Assembly (NCBI GenBank): GCA_025617745.1
Contig: CM046854.1
Span: forward strand, 56,942,258-57,006,257
Length of the DNA stretch: 64,000 nt
Direction: 5' to 3'
From: Heliocidaris erythrogramma
Taxonomy: Eukaryota > Echinodermata > Echinoidea > Camarodonta > Echinometridae
The notes below the pieces were generated by a model, which had not been told where the DNA came from, made no database searches, and saw nothing but the letters and a program-made list of their open reading frames with translations. The position numbers and the translations under genes were made by a program. Of the stretch, positions 34,701 through 47,660 are shown in pieces. Position 1 is the stretch's first letter, and each line of letters starts with the position of its first letter.

Positions 34701-37700
34701 GTCAATTATATGTCTTTGGTCAGCATGAATAATTCTGACATAATTTTTTTGTTTTCTTGTGCAGAGTCGTTTGGCCAAAACTTTCCTGAGGTAAGTTTTC
34801 TCTACCCTGTTATCATACAGCTGTATGCACAAAAATTATGAATCCCATATTTTAAGAAAGCATTAAAGCTTAGTATACCAATTTCTTAGTTTTCTTGCTG
34901 GGGATTACATTTTAAAAGAACGGCATGTCTTTGATAGTGAATATAGTATGATTGTTAAATAATTAATGATGAAATTGTATCATTATTATAAACTGGATAA
35001 TGACAAACAATAAACAATAATAAAATGTCTTATTTACCCAGGGTAACCTAATGATAAGGTACACTATAAGCTTAAAGGGAATTTTGTTGTACCAGGCACC
35101 CATTTACTTCACCTGGAATGAGTTTGTTTGTTTGTTTGTTGATTTTGGGGGATGGTTGTTTTGGGGTTATTCTTTTTTCATACTGTATGTAGATTAATGC
35201 TAGGCATTACACATTATACATGAGCTGAAAGAGCAACAATCACAGAAAATTTTGGGTCTGTATTCAAGAAAAAGCGCAATTCAATTGTAACTAATCATTA
35301 AACTTCAATGCCCCTAAATTGGAAATGTAGTGTTAAACTATTTTTGTGTACAAATTGGCCATTTTCATTCACATTGGTAGATTTTTTAATACATTTTAAA
35401 TTTTTTTTCACACTATGAAAGAGTGGAGGATAATAATATTTGTTGCCAATTTGAGGGAAAACTGATTAATTTCAACCTCATGAAACCTCTGAACTGCTAT
35501 GGGTTAAATAGAGCTCCTGCGTTCAAAACAGCTAATTTTCCACTCTTTGTTGTACGTACGCAGGAAAGTGATGGCACTCTTGACTGTATCAGTATGGCTC
35601 TGACATGTGCCTTCAACAAACGAGGAACCCTACTGGCTGTAGGATGCAATGACGGACGTGTCGTCATTTGGGACTTCTTGACTCGTGGTATTGCCAAGAT
35701 CATTAGTGCTCATGTTCATCCAGTCTGCTCTCTCAGGTCAGTACAGGGCCCTATTTCATAAAACTTGTTATCATAACAACTGCCCCATTTTTATGACAGT
35801 TTGCTCTCAGCCAATCAGATTCAAGTATTTCAGTAGCTTATAACAATTATTGTAGCAAATTGTATCCCATCTTACTGAAAATCACTCACATTGAGGAGCA
35901 CTGCTCACAACAGACTTGGTACATGGGACTACACAAACATGTGGCTGCAGAATTTGGTCTGACACAATGTAAATTATAATCTATTTCTTGTCCTCTTTGA
36001 AATATAAGAGCATTTTTCTAGAGCACAGGTCACAATACTACATTCAAACCTGCTCTAGTTACCACCTGTCTATAAAGACCATTGTTGTTTCCCTTGAACA
36101 GGGTTTCCCATTGAAATATGTATTAAAGGAACCTGTACATAAAGACCTGTGGAGTGTTTCATCAAGCGTTCTGTCAGTGATTTTTACCGACAAATTTGCT
36201 CTCAGCAAATCAGATGCAAGGATTTCAGTAGCTTATAACAGTTGTCGGTAAAAATCACTGACAAAATACTTGGTGAAACCCTCCCCAGCCGCTCATGAAG
36301 ACCACTTTTCTTGTCTCCCTCGGGCAGTCTTTATATATATTAAGCCTGAGTCATATTGAATATTTCATAATCCGGGATTCGACGGCTTTGATTCGATCGA
36401 ATACCAGTGCATTGATAAATGATGGGCGGTGAAAACAGAGTTGCACACAGTTGCACGCAGTGCATGCACCGGTGACCGGTCCGCTGGCATCGCGGGCATA
36501 TGTATGGGCTCTCGCTGCTCGACATTAACGATAGCCCGCTAGCCAATGGCTAGTAAAAATCACAGCAGACGAGCCAAAATCTTAAGTTTCTAGTCCGTAT
36601 GTCTAGCCTAAATATCACTCTACTGTCGCACGAAGCGATGCTCATTGTCGACACACCCGACAATGATTCAAATTAATAATCTTACTTTGTCTTTGGAGAG
36701 CTGAATGGAACACGTTTGTTCGATGCAAAAAATAAACTTTTCGTCTGAATGACTAGTTCTCGACTTCATGCATTCAGCTTCAGATCATTCAGAAGTAATT
36801 GCCAATTTGATGAGAGTGTGATATTAGTTATTGCGAATTAAGTAGGAACACTCGTACTCATGCCCGTATTTATCATGTTCAATTATACAATTGTCAAATT
36901 GACAATGCAGAGAGAGTGCAAGAATATTATCGTAAACTTCAGTTCGTAACGACAAAACAATTTTTCCATAGAGAAAGCACAGGTAAAGCGCGACGTCCTC
37001 CGCGAGCGAATTAGCGAAAGTTAGCCAACAGTTTGAAGTCGCCTTCACGTTCTCTGCTAGTATATAGCTTAGCTGTACGTAACGGAGTTTCTTTTTTTAT
37101 TTGCTTTTTTCATGGTGGCTACGGTAGTCAAAAATCTGGCGGACTACAAATCGATGCACCGGATTTGCCAAAACGAATTCAGGTTGATTGATTGATTGAA
37201 GGATTTTATTTAACAAATTCCATTCTGGCAGCCCGAAGACTGAATTGCAATGGTTACAATATTTATGTACATGATATAAAACAATGACAGAATATTCAAT
37301 CAGTTCAGACAATAATGTCAATATATAAAAATAATTAAAAAATTAGAAAATTGTAATAATAATATTAAGTATTTTCATTATAGTATCAAAAGACGAATAT
37401 ATTTCATTTTCACTTATACAAATTATAATTTACATTGTAAGAATGTTCATATTTCGTAATAGAGAATTGGTTTGTTTAACATTAAGATAAGATTTAAAGT
37501 ACATGTACATGTAATTGCAATTTGATTAAACAAGAATAAATTCGGTCGGGCAAAAAACTATTGCACTAGCTATCATATCATGGGAAGGAATTAAAGAAGA
37601 TTATATATAAATTATATGGTATATTGGACACGAAATACATGCCCATCAAGCGACTCTAATGTCCATGCATTTTAATACTAAATGTGAGTACAGTATTTGT

Positions 37701-40700
37701 ACAGATAGTAGTCAATAAGACATACATTTTATTTCATCATATTTCACATAAAATGTTCATTTAGAGTCCTTACCAAATAAGGCAAAGCACTATTTCTTAG
37801 CCTTTCCGTGCGGCATTTAAAGTCTCTCAATCTGTCACTGTGTCTTAGACGGCGATTCGTGCTCTGCATCTCTGGGAGCCAGTCGCGAAAATGTTTGTAG
37901 AGCGATTCCGCGAATCTCAGGCAAAGATGTTCCCTTCTCACAGACAAAGATTGCAGACCAGAAATCTGGAGAGCATGTTCATAGCTCTGGTATTGATCCT
38001 GGAAAATGATACGTAGGGCCCTTTTCTGGATGCGTTCTATATCATTGGCCTGCTGTGATGTGATGGACGAATGCCAGACTGGAACACAGTACTCAAGTAC
38101 AGGTCGAATGTAGCACGTGTAGATCGTGAGGAGATCCTCCACAGGGGCTCGATAACGCTTTAGGGAGCGAATTATGTAGAATTTTCGTGATGCTCTTCCT
38201 GTGATATCACAGATGTGGCTATCCCAGCGTAAGTCATGCTGCAGTATGACACCTAGCAGCTTTACTTGTTTGGCTTCCTGCAAAGGTGCATCATCCAACT
38301 CGAGGAGTAAAGGTGGAGGTTCGGCTCGTGAGAAAGACACGCGCATCATTTTGCACTTTGATGGGTTGATACGTAGTCCATTATTCATACACCACTGATG
38401 GAATGAAGTTAGAGTATGAGGCATCACGCTTCCTGACCCCATCTTGTGGCTTTCTGCGAAAGTTAAATCGTCAACATATTTCCATCTGGAAACAGCCGAT
38501 GTGTCCGACAATGCGTCGTTGATCAACGCGAGGAAAATTGCGGGTCCAAGACGAGTACCCTGGGGTACCCCTCCAATTGGAGTAAGAGAAGCTGAAAGTA
38601 CTCCGTTGTATCTCGTCATCTGTTCACGTCCATGAAGAAAGCTACTGATCCATGGCAGCAAAGACGGTCGTGCACCCATTGTGAAGAGTTTATTTATTGC
38701 GATATTGTGATTGACCAGGTCGAATGCTTTTGAGAAATCCGTTACAACAACGGTGGAGACAGTCTGGAGTCGATCAGCGTTGGTGTGGAGGAAATGTAGA
38801 AGATTGACGAGATAATGTGCCGTGGAATTTCCTTTTCGACTTCCAAACTGTTGAGGGTCGATGTTTGATTCAATATCTGTCAGTAGCTGGCGATAGATGA
38901 AGAGTTCAGACAATTTAGCAAAGTGGTCCGTTAAGGAGATGGGTCTCAGTTGATCTATTGTTGGAGGGGATTTTTTGGGAACTGGCACAACAATAGACCT
39001 TTTCCACTGTGACGGAACTTTCCCTTCCCTGTAGGAGGTGTTTATAATGTCACATATTGGTGAACTCAGCTCTGCTGCAAACTCACGAATCAACTTTGCA
39101 GATACTCCATCTGGTCCGCAACTTTTACCAACTGGAGTCTTCTTTAACTCATGGTACACTTTCCATGGACTTATCTCTATGACACTCGAAGGATTTATAG
39201 GCTGATACGCTGGTAGTTGTTGCACATCCAACTGGGGAACAGCTGAGGAGATATCAGTAAAGTGCTGATTGATTGCATTAGCAATTGCTCGATTATCATT
39301 TGCTTCCACTCCAGGAACACTGATCTCATTGCATGATGATGAGTTGGTAGTCGCAAGTTTAACAAACTTAAACCATGCACTTGGATTCTGATTTTTCAAT
39401 CTTTGGATCCGATTCTTATAGTACTCTACTTTTGCTTTCTTGATTTCTCTTATAACTTTGTTCCTCAACCTGGACCACTCAGGACTGCAGTGATTGAAAG
39501 CAACCTGTCTACGCTTGATCAGTTCCTTCACTACTGGTGTAATCCACGGTTTGTCCTTGCAGTGGACCTTGACTTCTCTGGATGGGAAGTAGAGTTCGAT
39601 GGCAGAATTGAGGTCTTTGTAGAAGTTGTCACACTTAGTTCTGACATCATCTGCATCGGTGACATCGGACCAGTCGTGATGAACAATCCAGTTCCCGAAG
39701 CGTCTTATGTCGGACTCCCGCATCGGCTGAATGGTTTTTGATGCGGTGCGATTACGATGCTGCATTTGATAGTCTTTAGGTAGCCACTTCACCCCTCTGT
39801 GATCACTTCGGCCTATTGGAGACATCAGCTGAATGGGGGAATAGAGGCTTTGCATATTAGTGACTATCTTGTCAAGGATTGCGTCTTTTCGTGTGGCTTT
39901 GTCAACCACTTGTTTCAATCTATGTCCGTTGATGACTTGATTTAGATTCAAGCGATTTACATCCCCGAGAATAATTATTCCTGCTTGTTGATATCTGGCA
40001 AGAATATCATCAATGGCCTGGGAGATATGCTGGATCAATGGCTCACTGTCAGGGTTGTTGGGTGGACTGTATACTGTCGCCACGAAGATAGATGACACTG
40101 CACGGGGTAATCGGTGAGGGCGCAATTGAGCCCATACAATCTCGTGCTCCGGTGATACTGTGATGAGACTCACTGGGCTAGGGTGCATTTCATCTTTGAC
40201 GTAAAGTGCCACGCCCCCTCCACGCCTTCCAGTCCGATTTTTGGAAAGCAAGGAGTAACCTGGAATGTTATACACTTGGTTCGGGATTACATCTGTGAAC
40301 CATGTCTCACTAACAGATACAATGCCAAAGTCACCTTCTCTTACAATAGTTGTAAACTCATCAAATTTATTGTTCAATGACTGTGTATTAGTCATGTACA
40401 CTGATGGCAAAGTGACATTCTGATGTTTGGATGCAATTCTGACATTTGTAATTGTCCTTTTCTTGTGTTCGATCTGCTTCATTTTTGTTTGCCGTGGCAT
40501 TATTCTTACCGGTATTTTCCTCTCAATGTGTCTACCGGCTCTCCGGCCTCTTCGTTTCTTTAGAATTCCATAGTCTTTTATCATAGAATAGGTCTCGTCG
40601 GGTAATTTGTACGGTGGGGTGCGTAATGACAATAGTTCTGTCCGAGAATAGTGTACCCTATTTGCAGTACTTAACCCTTCTGATACCGGCTTGATTTTCG

Positions 40701-43700
40701 GCTGCATCTGTGTACAGTACTTGGTCGTTGGACTCCCCATCGCTAGCCCGTTAGGGTACATCACCGCACCGCACAAATTAGCAATCACAATAATCAGGTA
40801 CCCAAACTTCATTGCGATATGTTCAAATGTATGTCATTAAAAGCGAGTTCTTCACGAAACTTACATCACTAGTTCCCTTGTGATAAGCTAAACGATCTGG
40901 GCATGAATTTCGAAGACATTAGAGTTGCAAGAATGTAGAAAAAGGATGAATTTTCAGAACAAAATTGTTTCCTAGGCGTCAGCATCAAACAGCGCCCCAA
41001 TCAGGGTGCGAATTCGAATTCAGGGTTCGATGTCTTCGATCGAACACCGGCTAACCAATCGATTCGACTCAGGCTTAATATATATACAGGTTTCACTGTA
41101 ATATGATGTTGATCCACGTGGGAATGTGGATCGTTGTGACTGAACTTATACTTGTGACTTTGTTATACAGCTGGAGCAGGAATGGTCATAAGTTACTGAG
41201 TGCATCGACAGATAACATCGTGTCGGTATGGGATGTTTCTACAGGTGACTGTGAGCAGAGACATCGGTTCCCTTCACCGGTCTTACGGATTCAGTTCCAC
41301 CCTAGAAACAGGTAATAATAAAATTCTGTTGTTGTATAGCGCATATCACATTATGATATAACGTCTCTATGCGCTTCCAAAGAACTTTTTGATATTATTA
41401 CCCTGCCTTTAGCTCCGGCAACCGTAGCGCTCGGTGCATTCAAGGAATAAATCCTACGAGGTACCCACTTACTACACCTGGGTCGAGTGTGGCAAATGTG
41501 GATTAATGTCTTGCCAAAGTATGTTAGTGCTGCAGCAGGAATTAGAACCCTGTACCTTGTGATTCACAGTCCAGAGAATTATCCACTTGACCACAACCCC
41601 TTCCTTAACCCTAAAAGGGCCGGGATATTTTGGCTATGCCACAGCCTGGGGGGGGGGTGGAATCCACCACCAAAATGCACTAATTTGTCATTCAGTCCAG
41701 ACCAATAATTGAATTGAAATGTAATTTTTGTCCTCATTTCATCATGAATATTTTTAATGAGTAGAAGTATTTTTTAAAGAAAAATGAACAGCCTATTTGT
41801 TTTGAAAAGATGCACATTTATTCTCCAGTCTATACAAATAAGGAATAAAGATAGGCTGAGACAGTCTTTAGAATTCACCACATTTCACATTCATCATAAC
41901 ATCATTTGTTCTGCAAATGAAATGCTGAAGTTGGTTTGTGAAAAATTTACATTTACCGAAAATATGAATAAACAAATATTTCTCTCAATTCTCTTGTTTC
42001 AGAAACAAAGCTTTAGTGTGTCCCTTGAAGTATGCACCGGTACTGTTAGATCTGGATGGCTCATATAATGTGGTACCATTGGATGATGATGTAAGTATAT
42101 CAAAGGGGTATTCCTCCATGCTGGGGTGTTTCAATCTGTAGTTTGTACTGTATGGTCTATTAACCCTTTCAGGACTTATTTAAATTATTTAAAGGCTAAA
42201 TTAATCAAATTCTGTTCTTCAAATTGGCAACAACAATATTTTTCTTTTAGTGCTACATGGTTCTAATAAAATGGAATGTCTTTGAAAACGATAAAGAATG
42301 GTTAGAGATTTTGTTGAAAAGTTGAAAAAAATTGCCATTTTTTATTTAAAAAAAATGATTTTGACATCTCGATGTGTTGCCAAGTTAAGGATTTTAAAGC
42401 TTATGCTCGTTTTTAAGTTTCATGGCATCAAAAGCAGCATGGTCATGCAACAAAAATGGACTCAGTGTGTGCAAATTGTTTTGCTCTTTCAACACATGCA
42501 TCTGGTTTATGTTTTTAGGGCCCTGAATCAAAAGTTGTTGAGCCAAACCATAAATTGTGGTTAATTGTCCCGAAAGGGTTAAGATTAGGGTATGGATTTT
42601 CATCAGACCAGTAGGACATTATACCAGTGGAAAGTTGGAGTAATGGGGCTCTCTAGTTCGTGGTCCCATGTGGTTTGTGAGCAAGGATTCAACTCTTCAT
42701 TGTGTTACACTATGACACATACTGTAATTGCAGAAATAATCGTGTTACATTAATTTTCGCAGATTTCGCGCTCTTTTCGGCGGGCGCGAATTCTAGAACA
42801 CGCGAAAATATTAGCACGATTTCTTATGCTTTTTTTGAATGGACGCTGCATTGCGCGCTTCATCTGAATAATACATGTTTGAATCCAATTCATTTTAGAG
42901 TGCGTGTGTGTAGTTGTGTCTGTAGCCTGTAGCATGCATTTGAATGGACCGCATGTGTGTGAAACAATAAATGGAGTCACATTTTTGCGAGTGAGTAATT
43001 GTGCAGCGCGAATTCAAGAACCCGCGAATATGTTTTGGGGTAGCTGAGCGCGAAAATTTAATCACGCGAAAATAACAGCGTTTACAGTAGTCAGAGGGTA
43101 CCTTGTCGAGGGGATTTCCACTGACTTGTGAATCGCCAATTCACAGAACTTATAATTCTTTTACGGCGGGAACTTATAAAGAGCTGAATTGATCGGTTTC
43201 TCTACTTCAATTTGACAATTCTTTTAATTGCAAAAGTTTCTAATGAAAAGGCATAATTTTGAAAAGAATAAACAAAGACAGACAATATGTCAAAAATTTT
43301 CAAATTTCCTATATAAATGTAAAAAAGTAGTTAATTTAAACTTAACTTCTTGCTAATGTAAAGGGAGGGTTGAGTTCTGGGAAAGGTAAAAAGTAATTTG
43401 TGAGCTTTCTCATTCTTATTATGTTAGTTTGAAAGATTATCATAGTAGATATGTCCCCTGAAAAGGATTGCTCTTCAAATGCCCTCACATTGAAAACATG
43501 ACAAGAAACAGCTGAAGTGTTCAGGCCAAACATTTGTGTGTAGTCCCATGTACACATTTCTGTGTGCAGTGCATGTGACTCTCAGCAGGACTGAGGTACA
43601 TGTAATATCTTATGTTTTGGTGATTTCAAAACCTTACAGCATACATCAATTCTTAAGTGCTATATAATCAACCTTTCCCAATTGGTTTAAGACAGTTTCT

Positions 43701-45823
43701 TTCACAATTCAGTCTCATGACCAGAACTCAGCTTTATCGTAAAGGATTGTTATTGTTATTTCCATAATGTTGTCCAAGGTAATATTTTGATGCAACAACA
43801 ATAGACACAGAGTATGCAAAAATGTTTGTGCTCTTACTAATTTTGCAATTCAGGGCTCTTAAAGCAGATAACCGGAGAAATGTCCCATAAAATAAGAAAT
43901 AGGACAAATTATACATTTTTGGAAAGCTAATCCCCCAAAGAATACGATGAAATTAAATTTTAGAGATGTAAGCTTGTTCAAAAGGATTATCAGGACTTTT
44001 TTTCAAGACCCCAGACAGGGTCTCAGATGAGCCACGAAAGCGAGAATTCTTGCACTAGAAAAATGACGTCATTCTCGGGACAGCTAGCTTACGGTATACG
44101 ACTTGACTGTACTGTAGCTGTATGAATCGTATATGTGTGTGTGGCTGCTGCAGTGATTCACCCAGTGATTGATGGAATGACGGTGTGATTCCAGGTTCTA
44201 ACATCTGAATCAGGGCCAAAATCAGACATTTTGTCGACAAGATTTTCAAAGATTGTAAGAAATCAGTAGCTTACCTCGAACCGTGAACGTTATGTGCGCG
44301 CGCTGTATTGACGTGATCGTGAGCTAGCTAGAAGCAAGCAAGTGTGTCCCAAGTATTACGTCACATTTCCAAGGTTGAAAAAGAAACTGCTCGCGGGGCG
44401 AAAATATGCGAATATTTTGGCACACATTTGAAACAGAATAATATTAATTTATGAAAACCTATGGATTTCGAATGTTGATGGAATGTTTTAGGGCATCTTC
44501 CCCTTTCCGTTGATACCAAATTTATTGCATTTTGATTTGTTTGTACATCTCCGAGTAACACCTTTAATAAAAAGTAATTGAGCCAAACTACAAAATATGA
44601 GCCATAGTCTTGAAGAGTGTAAGAGGGTAATACATGTCCCAATAGTACTAAACCATACACAGTGAGTATGAAAGTGAGAGTCAATAAATTGTCTAATTAT
44701 AAAATGTGTAAGCAATAACTTCCATTGTTTATTTATCATGTGACAAAAAAAGCGGTCAAAGTGTGATGTATTTGGAAAGTGTTGTGGTGTTGTTATTGTT
44801 ACATAAACTCTTGTAGTTAATATCTGAAATTCAATGTGGTTCATTGTTATTTGTGTGACTGTTGCTTTTTCTTAATATCCTGTAAAATTGTAGATGAATT
44901 AAAAAATTAAAATTCTTTAGAATTTAGAGTAAAATAAACAAATCTTCATAGGATGATATAGTTTTTTTTTAATGTTATTGCATTTCTCTCTTCTCTAGTG
45001 GTGGTAATTTTTATATTGTTACATAATAAGTAATTAAATTGTTGAGCATTAAAGTAGGAATTGAATGGACAAAAAAAGGTATACTGTATAAAACTTGTAC
45101 ATTGCTTCTTATGTGGTTTCAAAGACAGCTTTGGAATATCTAAGAATGTTTTTGGAATATTTTATAGGTTGAAATTTTATGAAAGTATTTGTTATACTGT
45201 GGATGTTTTCATATGAATATAATTTCATTTTGTTGTTTTTGTCTTTACAGTTTGACACCACTATTGTTGCATCGTTTGACAGGAAAGGAGATCATGTGTA
45301 TGCTGGTAATGCCAAAGGAAAGGTATTTAAGAGTTATTGTTTCTTTATTTCTTTGTTTGTTTGTTTGTTTTCCCATCCTACAGCTTTCAGTTCTCCACCT
45401 ATGCTATTCTTCCTTGTATGTTGCCACTGCTTATCCCTTTAAAGATATTGTATCTGTAGGAAAATGTAGACGGATTCATTTGAGAGTAAGCTGAATATTT
45501 CTTTTTCAAAAAGACGTAGCTCCTTTAATCATGTGGTATACTTTCTAAGGGGTAATAATGATATTGTAAGCACTTGGTTGGTTACATTGTAACTCATAAA
45601 GCGCTTTATAAGACACAGTCGTTATTAGTAGTATTAAGGCTTGTTGTACACAGCTTTACCAGTCAATTGTAGGTCCCTAACAAGAAATCTTTTTTAAAAA
45701 ATTGTCTTGAGGCAAGTTACCTGGAGACTAACATACAATATATTTTTTATATGAATGCTTTTCTTCTTTTTCTCTTTATCTCTTTCTCTCCCTTCCTTCT
45801 CTCTATCTCTCCCTCTCTCCTTC

Positions 45824-45871
<48 letters not shown>

Positions 45872-47589
45872 TCTCTCGCACTTACTCCCTGTTTTGCTTT
45901 ATTTCAGGTCATAGTTATTCATGCAGGAAGCCGTAAGCTAGTAGCCTCATTCAAAGTAACCACCGGGACGAGCAATACAACAGCTATCAAGTCTATTGAG
46001 TTTGCACGTAGGGGCAAGTAAGTTGACCAATGGGCAAGTCCAAGGTTTGTCCCATATGCAATACCAAATATTATGTCATAATAATATGGAATAGTGAATA
46101 TAAACTGACATAAAAATATAAGTTTGCTTGATATTTTGTCTGATCCACGATCTAGGAGGGTTATCAGCTTGATAAAGTAATCAGATATGCTCAAATCTAA
46201 GATGTGGTTGTTAACGTATGGGACAAAATAGATCAATAGTTGGTACTGTAGTGTAGTATCCCCAAAGGAATTTGATGTAAAACATGATAAGGAAAACTCT
46301 GCAAATGTTTATGTGTTAAATATTAAATATTGCATGTACATTGCACATTAGACAGTGGAACTGGAAAGATGTTATTTTTATTATATTTTATTTGTTCGCA
46401 GTTGTTTCTTAGTGAATTCAGCGGATAGAATCATTCGTGTATATGAGAGCGGTGAAGTCCTGGCCTGCGGGAAGAACGGGGAGCCCGAACCTATCCAGAA
46501 ACTACAGGATCTTGTCAATAGGACACCATGGAAGAAATGCTGCTTCTCCGGGGACGGAGAGTACATCGTTGGAGGTAATGTAGCAATGTAATGTTGCAAG
46601 TTATTTTCTGTAGTTGGGCAAAACATCTCTAACCTCTTAGTCACCGAGGATTACGCACATTGTAGTCATTTACTCACTGAACTCAGTCTCAGTAAACCAT
46701 CTTGCTGCATAGACTCTGTGTTGTACGCAAAATCTTTCAACAGTAAAGCATCGCTTCAATGCAGCTTCTAAATGGCTTTAATATGTGTAAAGATAGCACA
46801 CATAAAGTTTCAGTTCCCAATATCCCCTACAATACATTTGCTGTAGTGTTACACTGGTCAAAGTCCACAGGCAGTCCTGGGCGGTTCAGTGAGTAATAAG
46901 AAGGGCGGTCCCGGGCGGTTTAGTTGCTAAAGGGTTAACAGTAGCATTCCGATCCAAGAGCCACCTTTACTGGGAGTATAAGTTTATGCCCACTCAGATG
47001 ATGAGGTAAACTGCCTTTTTTTTTTAAACATGGCAGCAAAATATAGACCATTGACATGTAAACGAATGGCAGGTTGGGGTATTTAAAAGAAAAGAATTAA
47101 TAAAAGCATGCTACCAAGTCCCTTATGCATACTCTGTGGTCTGTGTGTTATTTTCCAATTTTTTTATGTGCATGGAGTCTTTTTGTCTTTTATTTTGCTG
47201 CATTGTTGTCGTTTTTTTTGTGTGTTTTTTTTAAACCAAATTCTGTTCTTACATGTTTATATATTCCCATGCACCTATATATTTCCCCAGTGTGTGTCAT
47301 TGTGATTGTCAGCAAGATTTAGCGAATCTGATTTCAAAACCTTATAAACAGTTTTTCTTTTAAGTATACTATTAGTCATTCAGAATATCTTCTAGACATT
47401 TTCTTAAGCCCGACACACACACACACAAGGCATCATTTGCTGATGTAAAGATCGCTCTCAGCCAATCAGATGCAAGGATTTCAGTAGCTTATAACAGTTG
47501 TCGGTAAAAATCACTGACAAAACACTTGATGAAACGCTCCCCAGTACAGTCTTTTACGCATCATGGAAGACTCTATCTCTCTCTCTTTT

Positions 47590-47660
<71 letters not shown>

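Larger units (their letters stand above)
36332..41086. mobile_element. DNA transposon split by a LINE (RBBP5 intron 3)
   Basis: Inverted ends: ATATATATTAAGCCTGAGTC at 36333-36352 and its exact inverse at 41066-41085. The remaining body is about 36353-37183 plus 41025-41065, roughly 0.9 kb, interrupted by the full-length LINE at 37184-41014. AT-rich flanks blur the exact terminus and the target duplication. No transposase seen. Confidence 0.65.

Noticed and set aside
35423-35563. Upstream extension of RBBP5 exon 3 as coding
   Set aside because: The frame is open but the sequence upstream of the acceptor at 35563 does not match RBBP5, and exons 1 and 2 supply the true N-terminus.
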